The notes: generated by a model from the letters alone, not told the origin. 64,000 nucleotides of DNA from Hippopus hippopus (GCA_946811185.2 OX328104.1:10613918-10677917); one strand, 5' to 3'; numbered from the stretch's first letter, positions 22,060 through 32,825 are shown. Numbers and translations are program-made.

Positions 22060-22312
22060 CATCTGTAAAAAGGCGATGTAATTCATCTGCAAAAAGCATC
22101 AACCCATGTCAGCCTGATCAGTCCACGCAGGCTGACATCGATCGAAACTTTTTGCCATTCTGATTTTTTTTGCATATCCGAGGATTATTCTACCTCATGA
22201 TTCAATTAATGTTAGATAAATGGATTTCATGGATCCCTATTTATGAGACAATTGCTTGGTATACTGCTTTACTAAGATCCACTAAACCTCTTTTCGCAAA
22301 AGCGTCACTCAT
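22060..22312 (+). mobile_element. HP3, worn ends
   Basis: CTGCAAAAAGCATCAACCC, a hairpin with GATCAGTCCACGCAGG (partly unpaired), and the right end GCAAAAGCGTCACTC. Confidence 0.72.
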
Positions 22313-22379
22313 ATGGAAGTTGTTTCGTCTAATCCTTAGCCTGCTTGAAAAGTTAAAGAAACTTTCAAAGGGATAGAAA

Positions 22380-22541
22380 AACCCGTAATTATGCTATTCC
22401 AAAGGTAATTTGTTGGGGAAAATATATATCCTTATCGGACAGTGTAGATCAAAGATCAGACTGCACGTTCTGTGCAGTCTGATCTTGATCTATACTGTCC
22501 GCAAAAGGTCCCTGAGTTATGCCTAGCAGTCTAACGGTTAA
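22380..22541 (-). mobile_element. PB1, right part lost
   Basis: Minus-strand hairpin GGACAGTGTAGATC...GATCTATACTGTCC, ending CTAGCAGTCTAACGGTTAA. Another PB1 end (GCACTGAGCAGCCTAAGTG) follows at 22553-22581, a second fragmentary insertion. Confidence 0.75.
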
Positions 22542-22729
22542 AAATGACCACAAGTTCGCACTGAGCAGCCTAAGTGTTAAGATTCTGGTCTGCAGAGAAA
22601 CCTTGACTTTGGTTATGTTTTATGTTGTGCTTTGCATAATTACTTCCCTTTAATGAATGCAAATGCGATAGGCTATACACAGTGTTTGGGTGCCTGTGAA
22701 GGTATATAGGCTGAGGCTAAAACATTTAC

Positions 22730-22980
22730 AAGCCATGTTCTGTGCAAAGGGGTTTTAATGTGTTTGCAAATAGTATCAATTCAGTCTGTGAACGCTGACC
22801 TGGGTTAAAACTTTTTGCGTTTTGTAATTTTTTTGCATGTCCAAGGACTATTCTACCTCAGGATTCAGTCAGTTTTTAGAGAAAACGGATTTTATAGATC
22901 CATAATATGTGACGACTTGCTTGATATAATGCATCACAGAGATGCATTAAACCCCCTTTTGCCAGAACATGACTCATATA
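22730..22980 (+). mobile_element. HP3, hairpin collapsed
   Basis: AGCCATGTTCTGTGCAAAGG to CCTTTTGCCAGAACATGACTC. The hairpin is reduced to TTCAGTCTGTGAACGCTGACC. Confidence 0.75.
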
Positions 22981-23330
22981 TTTTTATTTATGTATACCCG
23001 ATAATAATAATGATAATTATGCATGCACCCATATACGTATAACGTAGACCGTTGTCTTAGAGGAGCTACGAGCCAGAGTGAAAAAAAAACAGCTATTAAA
23101 ATGTTATATAGACTGTAGAAATGATTCATAAATTGGTCAGCTATGTAACATAGATAAATTGCCGATAAATATAGTGTAACGGATAAATACTTATAGGCCT
23201 ATCGGAAATCCTCGATTTAAAACCGGAAACGTCACAACGATGATTTTTTTGATGGCCGAGAGAAACTGAAATGCATTTTCTATCGGTCATAATCTATGCA
23301 ACCTTGCTACCGTCAAGGACAACATTTGGC

Positions 23331-23528
23331 ATGAAGATGCAAGAACGATTGCAGTTTGATAAAATAAAGATGAAATGGGTAAAAAACTGGCTGGAAACGA
23401 GTATAGATGCATCTTTAAAAGTTATGAACCAATGTCAGAGACGGGACAAATTACTAGCTCCGACCAGACTAAACATTCAGAAGCGTCTGATGAGTTTTTA
23501 TTCTCGTTATCCGGCGGAGAAAAACTGA
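23331..23528 (+). CDS. open frame, no recognised family
   Basis: 65 codons from ATG in a repeat-free stretch. The product begins MKMQERLQFDKIKMKWVKNW and is basic and probably helical. A second frame of 66 codons (23375-23575, Ser/Glu-rich) overlaps it, so at most one is real. No promoter, splice context or homology that I can state. Most likely chance or a decayed transposon. Confidence 0.12.
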   Translation: MKMQERLQFDKIKMKWVKNWLETSIDASLKVMNQCQRRDKLLAPTRLNIQKRLMSFYSRYPAEKN

Positions 23529-23709
23529 AATCGACGGTAGACAAAAGCAATTTTCAAAGCCGAGTTTCTGATTGATTTTGATCGATTTTCGGCCCTTTTC
23601 ATCCCCCGACACAATTATATATTTGGTATGAGAACGTCTGCCTGTAGACAGTGGGATTATAAGAATACTGACTGTTATTTCTAAATAAATCCAAAACAAA
23701 ATAAAGAAT

Positions 23710-23987
23710 TTGAGTCGTGCACTGTGAAAAAGGGCGCTTCATGCATCTTCAAAAGGCATCGACCCTGGTCAGCCTGCGAGGACTGCGCAGGCTGACCTGG
23801 GTCGAAACTTTTTGCTTTTATTAAATTTTCTGCATGCCAAGGACTACCTCATTCTGCCTCAGGATTCAGTCGGTTTTTAAACAAAATGGATTTAAAGGAT
23901 CCATGATTATGGGATGACTTAGTTGGTATACTATTAATGGATCACGTAGATGTGTCAAACCCCCATTTCCCAAAGCATGGTTCATCT
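23710..23987 (+). mobile_element. HP3, complete
   Basis: GAGTCGTGCACTGTGAAAAAGG to CCATTTCCCAAAGCATGGTTC. The hairpin is kept except one base (GCCTGCGAGG / CTGCGCAGGC). Confidence 0.8.
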
Positions 23988-24084
23988 AGTCAGGAATGTG
24001 GAAGCGGTTTTCCGTAAAAATTGTCCCATCTTTTATGGGACAGGGGAGGGGGGGGGGAAATGTTATTCTTTCAGGGATAAGAGC

Positions 24085-24150
24085 GTAAGCGTACAATGTG
24101 ACACAAGACTAGTTCGCACAGAACTTGCATTCTGATCTTGAATCGTTACT
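24085..24150 (+). repeat. PB1b hairpin remnant
   Basis: GACTAGTTCGCACAGAACTTGC, then TTCTGATCTTGAATCG: recognisable but unpaired. Confidence 0.4.
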
Positions 24151-24224
24151 ACAGGATTTTGTTATTTATTCTGACTAGGAAATTATTGAATTATAGTAAC
24201 TGTTACTGTATTTCTTACCGAATA

Positions 24225-24450
24225 AGAGCTATGCTCTGTGAAAAGGGGGTTTAATGCATCGGCAAGAAGTATCGACCCAGGTCAGCTGGGTTGCTATTCC
24301 AAAACATTCTGCATCTCAAAGGAACATTCTACCCCAAGTATCAATCGGTTGTTGTACAAAATGCATTTTATGGACCCATGATTTTATGATGACTGGCTTC
24401 GTATAATTCATAACGAAGATGCATTAAGCCCTCTTTTGCCAGAGTAGGAA
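24225..24450 (+). mobile_element. HP3 with a hairpin deletion
   Basis: Good left end GAGCTATGCTCTGTGAAAAGG. At the hairpin the sequence jumps from CGACCCAGGTCAG to CTGGGTTGCTATTCC, removing the apex and most of the right arm. Confidence 0.78.
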
Positions 24451-24603
24451 AATAGATGAAACAAATGAACCTAATTCTCCAAAAATTCTATTTTGCAGTT
24501 TAGTTTTCAAGAAAATTTTCAATTTCAAAGGAACACAATTACTGACGGGTTGAATTTTTTTTTCAGCCAGTCAGAAATTATATCATTTCTAAATTTAATA
24601 AAT

Positions 24604-24862
24604 GAGCCATGCTCTGTGAAAAAGGGGGATTCATGCATCTGCAAAAAGTATCGACCCAGGTCAGCCTGCGCAGTCCGCGCAGGCTGACCTAGGTCGAAAC
24701 TTTTTGCTTCTCGTCAATTTTCTGCATTTCAAAGGACCAGTTTACCACATGAATCAGTCGGTTGTTAGACAAAACTGATTCTAAGTATCCATAATCACGT
24801 GATGAGGTAATTGGTATGACGCATCACGGAGATGCATTCAGCCCCCTTTTGCCAGAGCAAAA
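24604..24862 (+). mobile_element. HP3, complete reference copy
   Basis: GAGCCATGCTCTGTGAAAAAGG, hairpin GGTCAGCCTGCGCAG-TC-CGCGCAGGCTGACC, and right end CCTTTTGCCAGAGCA. The best-preserved hairpin among the copies here. Confidence 0.88.
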
Positions 24863-24984
24863 TATGAATGATGGTTGGTATATACGGTCCATGGTGTTGC
24901 TTAATTCTAATCACTGGTTCGTCATGAGTGAGATAGGTAAGCAAGAACCAGTGGCTGTTTCATAAAGGCTTCATTTTCCCGGTA

Positions 24985-25115
24985 GTTCCAAGATGAATTT
25001 AGCCCCAGCCAGTACCGATGAAACCCATGAGAGACATGAATATCTGAGCTGTCGCCGTAATATGACTGAAATAATGTTGAAAGCGACGTAAAAATCCATT
25101 CAATCAATCAATCAA
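24985..25115 (+). mobile_element. SINE-A 3' part
   Basis: GAGCTGTCGCCGTAATATGAC, then TGAAATAATGTTGAAAGCGAC and AATC repeats. The head is missing. Confidence 0.65.
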
Positions 25116-26016
25116 GCAAGATCAATTTGTTGATGTATATAGCGAACAATAATGAGCTGTGGAATACTAGTACCTAATGTTACCTGAACTCTCTTCTTGG
25201 ACTCTATTTTCAATTTCGCCCTTCATGTCTATTTTATTTCATTTCGATTGGTAATGGATAAATTTTTAAATCTTAATGTGAAAAAAGAAAGGATTAAAAA
25301 ATAATCTATTTATAAAGTAAATCGCTGTATATTTCACATTCCCATGTTTATTTCCACAGAAAGTCACGTGGTCGGGCTTGGCAAGCTTTTTACGAGACTG
25401 AGCTGTCAATCAAACCAGAAGAGGCAAATACCACATGAATTTTTATGTCACATAAAATCTAATGTTCCTTTGCAGTTTATGGGTGACTAAATCAAATACT
25501 TATTGCTTAATGTGGGTTTAATCTTTTGGCATCTTACACGATATTGTGAATAGTTTTACTTTGTTAAAATTCGTTATGGACTATTACAACTCAAACCCAA
25601 TGCTATATAGTCTATTTTTCGGCGTAGCTTCATGCGCTGGCTTGTGACCTACTCCTTCGTACCGATAAAGAATGAATAGATGGTAATTTGCGATTGGTGA
25701 AAAATGTGCACATGTTTATTCGGCAGGCTCATGCTGCCATATTTTCTCGCACATTTATGAACCCACTATTTACAAGCATTGCTAATCGATGCTCCGGGGC
25801 CCTGATGTAGAGAATGATCCTTTTCTTGTTCTATTTGGAAATGAAATATTTTCATAAGCGTCACCCAATAACCCAATACTACTTTTCAACAAAATGAAAA
25901 ACGGTGAGGAAAAAGAGGCAATAGCTCCCGAGGTTACCTTTTATTATTTTACTTCATATTGAGCCACAAAACAGTCAATATTCATATTTCAGTACCTCTT
26001 ACGCCGTCTATTTTAT
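25116..26016. other. spacer, no gene seen
   Basis: About 900 bases without a hairpin element or credible exon. AT-rich, with dispersed stops in all frames. Confidence 0.55.
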
Positions 26017-26020
26017 TTAA

Positions 26021-26228
26021 GGATAGGGCACCCTAATAGGATTCATGTAACATCGCCTTTCATCGCCAAGAAAACCTACGGATTCTAAGACTCGGGAAAT
26101 CCGTAATCGATCGGCCAATAGACGCTGCTTCCCCAAATCGATTATGGATCGCTCGAGTCTAAGCCGAATCCGTACGATTTTGGCGATGAAAGGCGATGTT
26201 ACACGAATCCCATTAGGGTGCCCTATCC
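26021..26228. mobile_element. TGb palindromic element, TTAA duplication
   Basis: Flanked by TTAA at 26017-26020 and 26229-26232. Ends GGATAGGGCACCCTAAT and the complement agree over about 50 bases (two mismatches), continuing through AACATCGCCTTTCATCGCC. Weaker pairing runs to the centre, so the whole 208 bp can fold. Confidence 0.88.
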
Positions 26229-26464
26229 TTAAAGTTATTTCTTGTTAGATTTATCTACGTTGCGAAATACACAATTGTTTAACAGTAGAAGGACATTAAT
26301 ATACACGTGTTGACTATACACTTCAATAGTTCAAGAAAAGTAACAGGTGATTGTTAGATTGTTAGAAACAATTACTCCTTTTCACACAATTCATTTCAAA
26401 GTCTGACGAAAAGAAGTCGTGTATGTTCGGTGATGGATGAAAAAATTTAGCGCAATAGGCGAAA

Positions 26465-26590
26465 GCAAGGGCTTTTTAGAACGTCATAGATCAAAAATCA
26501 TATTGCACAAAACGTACAGTCTGATCTTGGATCTACACCGTCCACTTATCTAGTCGTGCCTTAAAGGTGAATCCCGTTGAGTTTCTGTGG
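26465..26590 (+). mobile_element. PB1b hairpin element, partial
   Basis: CATAGATCAAAAATCATATTGC / CAGTCTGATCTTGGATCTAC with CCGTCCACTTATCTAGTCG after it, as in other PB1b copies. Confidence 0.55.
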
Positions 26591-26626
26591 ATTGTAGTTT
26601 CACCCGTGGACAGGGATGGAGTTCGT

Positions 26627-26852
26627 ATGAGACATGCTTTGTGAAAAGGGAGTTAAATGCATCTGCAAAATGTATCGACCCAGGGCAGCCTGCGCAGTCC
26701 GCGCAGGCTGCCCAGGGTCGATACATTTTGCTTTTGCTCAATTTCCTGCATGTCAAAGGACCAGTGTACCTCATGATTCATTCGATTGTTTCAAGAATTA
26801 TATGATGACTTGCTTGGTATAATGCATCACGGAGATGCATTCCTGAAATCCC
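26627..26852 (+). mobile_element. HP3 with changed hairpin arms
   Basis: GAGACATGCTTTGTGAAAAGG. Arms are CCAGGGCAGCCTGCGC and GCGCAGGCTGCCCAGGG: the usual TC...GA pair is GC...GC here, so one position co-varied. The right end is truncated after GGAGATGCATT. Confidence 0.8.
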
Positions 26853-27079
26853 TTTTCGCTTTCAATTTGGACCAGTTTGAAATTTTGTTGTGTGGTAAGA
26901 ACTTAACTATTTCAGATGCGACTCTGATCTTTCAGTATGTCGAATAACATTCTTTGTTTCCTAATTAAACGACAAATGATTGTTTTATATGTATTTTCCT
27001 GGCCACACGATTCGATTGTTTATATTTTCCTCGTGTTTTCCTGTACCGGAACTGGGAGGATAGAAGAGTTTTTATTATT

Positions 27080-27424
27080 TTCCTATCAGTGATTTACTGG
27101 GATTTCACAGTGAATAACACCAATAGTGTTGATAAATATGGTATCGTCACTAGTGACGATATAGTCTCAGAATGTTTGCCGGAACTACTTTTTCCCTATA
27201 TTACACATATTGTACCATTCTTGATAATTATTAGAATAAAAAAATGTGAATTAGGAATATGATAATAAATAATCAACTGATTGTGTGTGGTTTTAAAAAT
27301 CTGTCACTCGAATGGGGTTTGGTGCGGTTAAAAAATTCGTCCTTCGGACTTGTTTTTTCATCCGCATCACACCCCATTCTAGTGACAGATTATTAATACC
27401 ACACACAACCAGTTGATTATCCTC
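27080..27424. mobile_element. HP8 palindromic element, copy 1
   Basis: CCTATCAGTGATTTACTGGG, GTCACTAGTGACGATATAG, then a 150-base hairpin of arms ATCAACTGATTGTGTGTGG and CCACACACAACCAGTTGAT with AAATCTGTCACT inside. It matches 57187-57542 in order. Confidence 0.82.
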
Positions 27425-27690
27425 GATGTATTTGTATGGCTCATATGTTTGGCGCGGAAAGAGTAAAACAGGTTGTTTAGATGTAGGACAAACCATTGTA
27501 CTGGCAAGGACAAGCAAGCAGGTCGTCAGGCTATCTAACCCGTCAAAGATGACACAATCTAACGTTACAAGTACGATCGCCACGGTTTCAAGTAGGAACC
27601 CAGGACGGAACCCTGCGGCTTTCCGAACTCAAGAGAGGAAACGCTGCCTACTTTGCCGACATGGAAGTCCACTTAACAGATAAACTTTTG

Positions 27691-27905
27691 TCAACCCTTA
27701 GGCTGCTAAGCGCGACTCACTGACCTTTTGCAGACAGTGAAGATCAAGATCAGACTGCACAGAACGTGCAGTCTGATCTTGGATCTACACTGTCTGATAA
27801 GGAGATATTTTTCTCCAAAAATTAAGTTAGAAATAGCATTAATCGGGTTTTTTAACTATCGGCTTGAAAGTTTCATTTTACTTATATAGCTTGACAAGGG
27901 TTTTA
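27691..27905 (+). mobile_element. PB1, complete
   Basis: TCAACCCTTAGGCTGCTAAG (first base altered) to AGCTTGACAAGGGTTTTA. The hairpin is intact. Confidence 0.83.
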
Positions 27906-28229
27906 AAAAAAAAACCCAAACTGTTAATAAAAAGTTTAACCTATTTTCGTTCTGAAGTGAACAGCGTTAAAAGAAATTGATAAGTACAATGTACACTGTT
28001 TTGCACCTTTTTTGTGAGTGAATTTGTTGATATTGTCAATTGGTTTAAGCTACATGGGTGCGCATGTTTTTATCACAAATTGTGATGAAATGTATATTTG
28101 ATTTTTTTTTCTTAAATCTGGATCAGTTTATGTTGAATTCTATTTTAAACATGTAAGACATTATACAAATTCGTCTCTCTTCGTGTTTTGACATTCTGGT
28201 CAAGTTGAAAAAATTGTAAGTTATGTCCA

Positions 28230-28392
28230 GGGTCCGTAGTCACCAACCATTATCTAAATTTGAAAGTAACACAACTTCTGATTGGCTAAACCATTTGTTT
28301 AGCCAATCAGAACTTGTGTTACTTTCAATTTCGGAAAACCTTGGAGAATAAGACAAAGAACGTTCACAAGAATGCTTGGTGAGAATGGAACC
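28230..28392. mobile_element. HP6 palindromic element
   Basis: GGGTCCGTAGTCACCAACC at the left. The perfect centre is TTCTGATTGGCTAAACC / TTTAGCCAATCAG. The right is AGAATGCTTGGTGAGAATGG. Confidence 0.82.
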
Positions 28393-28421
28393 GTGATGAA
28401 AAGTGCATTCTAGCTTCCTAC

Positions 28422-28482
28422 CTGTAATAATGGTGTGTTTTGTCCACCAGTCAAAAATTATGATGGTTCTTTTATCGGCCAT
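28422..28482 (-). CDS. possible first coding exon (20 codons)
   Basis: On the minus strand, ATG in the context GACCATGGCC (purine at -3, G at +4) opens a frame reading MADKRTIIIFDWWTKHTIIT. It ends at ACAG|GTAGGAAG, a plausible donor, with phase 1. About 300 bases upstream lie three CRE-type sites (see 28764-28805). I recognise no protein. The proposed intron would start beside an HP6 element. If real, this is the start of a gene reading leftwards. Chance occurrence of so short a frame is quite possible. Confidence 0.22.
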
Positions 28483-28763
28483 GGTCAAAATGGCGTGGTA
28501 GTTGAGCTAGGAAGCCTTTTTATCCCGTCACCTTCTGCAATTTCGACTCGATAACAGGGTGCCGTATATTTTTTTGTTATCCGTCAGTTGGTCATGTGAC
28601 CACCAAGTGCGCACCTACAAACTGGGACTATTTTTTACCAAGCGTCTTACCGACGTAATGAATGAATCAATCGCTACTGTAGCGAATACTTTTGCTTGTT
28701 TAATAGTCTGTTGTAAATCTTATAACATATTTTCTCCTTCGCTACATCATTTTTCTGCGGATA

Positions 28764-28805
28764 TACGTCACGTTTATGACGTAGTAAATATCATTCATGA
28801 CGTCA
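28764..28805. promoter_or_regulatory. cluster of three CRE/ATF-type motifs
   Basis: TACGTCAC (28764-28771), TGACGTAG (28777-28784) and the full palindrome TGACGTCA (28798-28805) within 42 bases. CREB/ATF factors bind TGACGTCA. The position fits a promoter for the minus-strand exon candidate at 28482, but no start site is visible. Confidence 0.35.
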
Positions 28806-28954
28806 TTATTGCAGCTGCATATTCAAAGGGCTTTACACGGTTCTTCATTTTCTAAATTTTCTCATAGTGAGAAGATGTCAATATGTGCCTTATTTCGGGT
28901 GAAACGTTCAATTTAGTCGGATTTTGGATTATAATTGAGAAAAAGGACAAATAT

Positions 28955-29020
28955 TAGATGGTTGATGTCTTGGATTGGGAAGGTCTATCAGGCTCGGCTA
29001 CGGAAATTTATTAAAGGTAC
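28955..29020 (+). mobile_element. HP9 half-copy
   Basis: GATGGTTGATGTCTTGGATTGG, then CAGGCTCGGCTACGG: one arm of the HP9 hairpin only. Confidence 0.55.
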
Positions 29021-29102
29021 TGTACGGTCTTTATCATTGTTTATGTTTTTTTTCCCCGGTTGTTTGTTTTGTTTTGTTCCGTTTCAGTGAGTAACAGGAT
29101 AA

Positions 29103-29247
29103 ATAGAATAGATGGTTGATGTCTTGGATCGGTTAAGTTTATCGGGCTCGGCTCCGAAATTTATCCGGTTCGCCTTCGGCTCACCTGATAAATTCCTCCG
29201 CCTTGCCCGATAAACTTAACCGATCCAAGACACCAACCATCTATTCT
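29103..29247. mobile_element. HP9 palindromic element
   Basis: Arms ATAGATGGTTGATGTCTTGG and its complement, with GATCGGTTAAGTTTATCGG inside, pair over about 50 bases. The loop is GGTTCGCCTTCGGCTCACC. Confidence 0.85.
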
Positions 29248-29500
29248 CTATATGTGGCTCCCTGTCGAAACAGTGCTATTTGCTGTACATATCTTCACTG
29301 GATAGAGGATAGTAGAAGACGTATCTCACGAACTTTTCTAAATTTGTACTAGACTATATAAAACGTAACGCATGTCATATATTTCGACAATTTGGCCTGT
29401 CTGCTATGATGCATCACCATCCTGTACCGAATAATTATTAAAATGGGGTAAGCATAACTCGAAGTCTGACGTGAAAAAGTAGCAAGCGGAAAAGGGCTAT

Positions 29501-29728
29501 TTAACCCTTTACCACACAGTGACGACTTTTGACGACCCTGAAAAAGAAGCCTTTTGAAAACATTGTGGGAAAAGGAGAAAATGCTGGTAACCAGCATTTT
29601 CTCCTTTTCCCACGAAGTTTTTTACCCTATCAAAGAAAAATTGTAATTTGAGTCACTATGAAAATGTCCTCTGCAAATGGTTTCAATTTGGATGGGTCTA
29701 AAATTTTGCAGTGTGGTAAAGGGTTAGA
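29501..29728 (-). mobile_element. PB2, complete
   Basis: TTAACCCTTTACCACACAG to GTGTGGTAAAGGGTTAG, so the last TTAA is mutated. Near-perfect hairpin GTGGGAAAAGGAGAAAATGC. Confidence 0.86.
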
Positions 29729-30069
29729 TAATAGTCTGTGGAGAAATCAAGCCCATTTTCGCTCCAAATTTCTTAAAAATGAAATTATTTCAAACGAGAA
29801 AAATAATTTTAAAGATAACATTGTTTACTGCAAATCTTTGTATGCAGTTTCAAAATATAGAATCATGGTGCACAGGGATTTGTGCAAGGGTTTTCATAGT
29901 CTTTAACAATAACAACAACAACAAAAATGTCCTCACCATGCTGGGCTGATACCGGGGCTATTTCAAAGACCTATTTGGGCTGTGTATATAAATGACTTGT
30001 GTATAGCTTATATGCTAGCTAACCATAGCAGGATCACTCGTGCCATTTAGCGTTTTTTTTTTGAGTAAT

Positions 30070-30312
30070 TGGTTTAGTTTATATTGGAGTTTAACCCCAT
30101 TTTAGCAGCTTAGGTCATATCATTGCGGTCAGTGACGCACCTATGTGACACAACTTTCTTTCCAGAGCCACTGACTGCTTTTCTCACATGCATCAGAGGT
30201 GAGAGGCGAAAGATCGCCGGAAAGAGGGTTCGCCGCAACCAGGTATCGAACCCGCAACCTCCAGGTCACGAGTCAGATACGCTAACCACTGAGCTACCCG
30301 GCCGGGCGTTGT
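30070..30312 (-). mobile_element. tRNA-headed SINE (SINE-B-like)
   Basis: On the minus strand, GGGTAGCTCAGTGGTTAGCG gives an A box, and GGTTCGATACC a textbook B box. The 7-base acceptor stem does not pair, so it is not a tRNA gene. The body runs to a poly-A-like tract (read on minus) at 30055-30065. Confidence 0.62.
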
Positions 30313-30692
30313 TTTAAGTAAACGTATATTTTATGTTGACGTTCGCTGCGCTGGTTGCCATCTTGAAAAGTAGTCGGATTCTGTACCCAAACTTCCCCAG
30401 ATCAAATAGGTATGTGTTTGAAAATTGCCATATAGCGGAAGAGAATGATACCAAAATTTTTGCAATACTGAAATTCTACCATTTTGTTACACGAATGCAT
30501 GCACGTAGGTGCTCTAACATACAAGGCGAACGAATGCTTTTTGTACCGTTCTCATGTTACTTTCTATAGGAAAAAAAAAACTTCCACGGTGAAAATTAAA
30601 CCACAAAGTACTACAAGTACTCGATGACTCTGAACGACCAAACACGCAAACCAGTATCTATCCCCCATAAAATATACAATAGAGCGACTCTT

Positions 30693-30920
30693 TTATCCTT
30701 TTACCAAACGACAAAAATTTTAGACTCGTCCAAATTGAAAGCATTTGCAGACGACAAATTAGAAATGTCTCAAATGGCAATATTTAGCTTTAATAGGGTA
30801 AAAACATTGTGGAAAAAGAAGAAAATGCTGGTTACCAGCATTTTCTTCTTTTCCCACAATGTTTTCAAAAGCCTTCTTCTTCAGGGTCATTAAAATTTTA
30901 GATTGTGTGGTGAAGAGTTA
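30693..30920 (+). mobile_element. PB2, complete
   Basis: TTTTACCAAACGACAAAAATT, GCATTTGCAGACGACAAATT, and a hairpin with a G-to-A paired change (GAAGAAAATGC / GCATTTTCTTC). It ends GTGTGGTGAAGAGTTAC. Confidence 0.82.
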
Positions 30921-31109
30921 CCCTTTTTCCTCATACAGCAAATCTTCAGCTTCTTCCAACGTGAAACAACCTGATATCAAAATAGAAATTGGACAAAATA
31001 AAAAGAAATAAAACAAAATCTGATATGTTGGCATATAAAGTAAAACTAACCCGACGCTGAATGGCGTAATCAGACTTCAGTGTCTGATCCAGGATTTGAA
31101 AATAAGTCG

Positions 31110-31225
31110 GGGATTTGAATCTTTGAAAGGCTAGAAAACATTGTACGAAAAGGAGAAAATGGTTGTTATCAGCAATGTTTTCAACAGCCTTCTTTATCAG
31201 GGTCGTTAAAACACTGAAAGTGGGG
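31110..31225 (+). mobile_element. PB2 fragment
   Basis: GGCTAGAAAACATTGTACG, a reduced hairpin (GGAGAAAATGGTTGTTATCAGC) and CTTCTTTATCAGGGTCG. Confidence 0.55.
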
Positions 31226-31267
31226 GATTGTCCCCCATCAATCTGAAAAGCATGGGGCATTTCTAAA

Positions 31268-31271
31268 AAGT

Positions 31272-31302
<31 letters not shown>

Positions 31303-31304
31303 TC
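31268..31304. repeat. (GT)n followed by G-run
   Basis: GTGTGTGTGTG and then more than 15 G. A candidate for length error. Confidence 0.9.
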
Positions 31305-31604
31305 CGAAATTAGCTACAAAATGCAAGAAACAGAACTAATCTCTTTCACAAGATCTGCATATGAAATACCCACGAAAGCATATTGACGAGAGAAGAAATT
31401 TATTCTGGTTACCAATTTTACCATTTGTCACAGTGTTTTTCAAACATTAACCCGACGTTTCGGCGTTAGAATTTTTTTAAATCAATGAAGAAAAGTGGGT
31501 TTTACCTAATTACATGTATAAAAGGAATGCAATGTTATACGATATATAAATGGGAACACTTAATCTCCGTTTCACGTTTTTTGGGCTGTTTTTTTTTTTC
31601 CTTT

Positions 31605-31745
31605 GGCTGTTAAGTGCGAGTTTGAGACCTTTTTGCTGACAGTAAAGATGAAGATCAGATTCAACAAAAGGTGCAGTCTGATCTTTGATCAATACAGTCT
31701 GATATGGCGATTTTTCATGGTAAATAGGCCTAAGATCGGAGCTCT
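31605..31745 (+). mobile_element. PB1, decayed
   Basis: GCTGTTAAGTGCGAGTTTGAG, ACAGTAAAGATGAAGATCAG and TGCAGTCTGATCTTTGATC keep the PB1 order, but the arms no longer pair fully. Confidence 0.55.
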
Positions 31746-31794
31746 TCAGTCTTTACTGCTTTCTATTGTCGCTTGCAATGTTCATTCAGTTTGA

Positions 31795-32327
31795 GCCATG
31801 CTCTGTGAAAAGGGGGCTTAATGCATCTGCAAAAAGTATCAACCCATGTCAGCCTGCGCAGTCCACGCAGGCTGACATGGGTCGAAACTTTTTGCAATCG
31901 GTCAATTTTCAGCATGTCAAGTGACCGTTCTAACTCCAGTTGCGGTCGATTGTTCGACCGAATGGATTTTATGATTCCACAATTATAATGGCCTACAACA
32001 CGCGAAAAGGGGCATTCGGACATTTGCGTAAAGTGTCGTCTCGGATCAGCCTGCGCAATCCGCGCAGGCTAATCCGAGACGGCACTTTACGACTACATTA
32101 GATTTTGTGCTACAGTAGACTTGTGCAAAACAGAAAATTACATAAAAACGGAAAGTGTAGTTTCAGATTAGCCTGCACGGAGTGCGCAGGCTGATCCGAG
32201 ACGACAATTTACGCAAATGTCCGAATGCCCCCTTTCGCGTGTTGCAAGCCATATGATAGCTTGCTTGGTATGATGGATAGCATAGAAGCACAAAGCTCCC
32301 TTTAGCCAGAACAAGGCTCATTTATTT
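31795..32327 (+). mobile_element. HP3 interrupted by HP4
   Basis: Left part 31795-31991: GAGCCATGCTCTGTGAAAAGG and hairpin CCCATGTCAGCCTGCG / CGCAGGCTGACATGGG, a co-varied pair. Right part 32256-32327: GATAGCTTGCTTGGTATGATG to CCAGAACAAGGCTC. The HP4 element sits between ACAATTATA and the ATGATAGC segment. Confidence 0.85.
31992..32255 (+). mobile_element. HP4 nested in HP3
   Basis: CAACACGCGAAAAGGGGCATT to the complement, CCTTTCGCGTGTTGCAAG. Two hairpins. It is younger than the surrounding HP3. Confidence 0.87.
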
Positions 32328-32337
32328 AGCATTTTAA

Positions 32338-32562
32338 ATCTTTACCAGCAGACAAAAATGTAACCATGTCCAAATTGAAGGCATTTGCAGACGACATCTT
32401 AAATGTGGCTCAAATGATGGAATTTACCTTTAATGGAGTAGAGAAAATTGTGGGAAAAGGAGAAAATGCTGGTTACCAGCATTTTCTACTTTTCTGACAA
32501 TGCCTTCAAAAATCTTCTTTCTTAGGATCGTTTAAATACGGAATCGTTTGATATAGGGTCTA
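32338..32562 (+). mobile_element. PB2, complete
   Basis: CTTTACCAGCAGACAAAAATG, AATTGAAGGCATTTGCAGACG and a good hairpin. Only 10 bases after the HP3 right end. Confidence 0.78.
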
Positions 32563-32754
32563 ATTCACTGGCGTACGAAAATTTGAATTCATTGGCGTAA
32601 GAATATTTGCTATGGGTTGTGACCGCGAAAAGTGGTATTTACACTGCAGAAAAAATAGTCCTAAAATAATTAAAATATTTGGAGGCGACAGAGCTTTTAT
32701 TTCTCCCACCAAATTCACAGGCGGACTAGCATGTATTGCATTGCTCCATTTCCC

Positions 32755-32825
32755 TTCTTCCCCCCACTCTATTATTCTCTCCTCCTCCTCCTTCCCCCCC
32801 CTCCCCCCCCCCCCCTCCCCCGTTC
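32755..32825. repeat. C- and CT-rich tract
   Basis: Runs of C separated by T. The Pro/Ser-rich frames are artefacts. Confidence 0.88.

Noticed and set aside
30230..30310. tRNA gene on the minus strand
   Set aside because: A and B boxes are good, but the acceptor arms do not pair and a SINE body follows.
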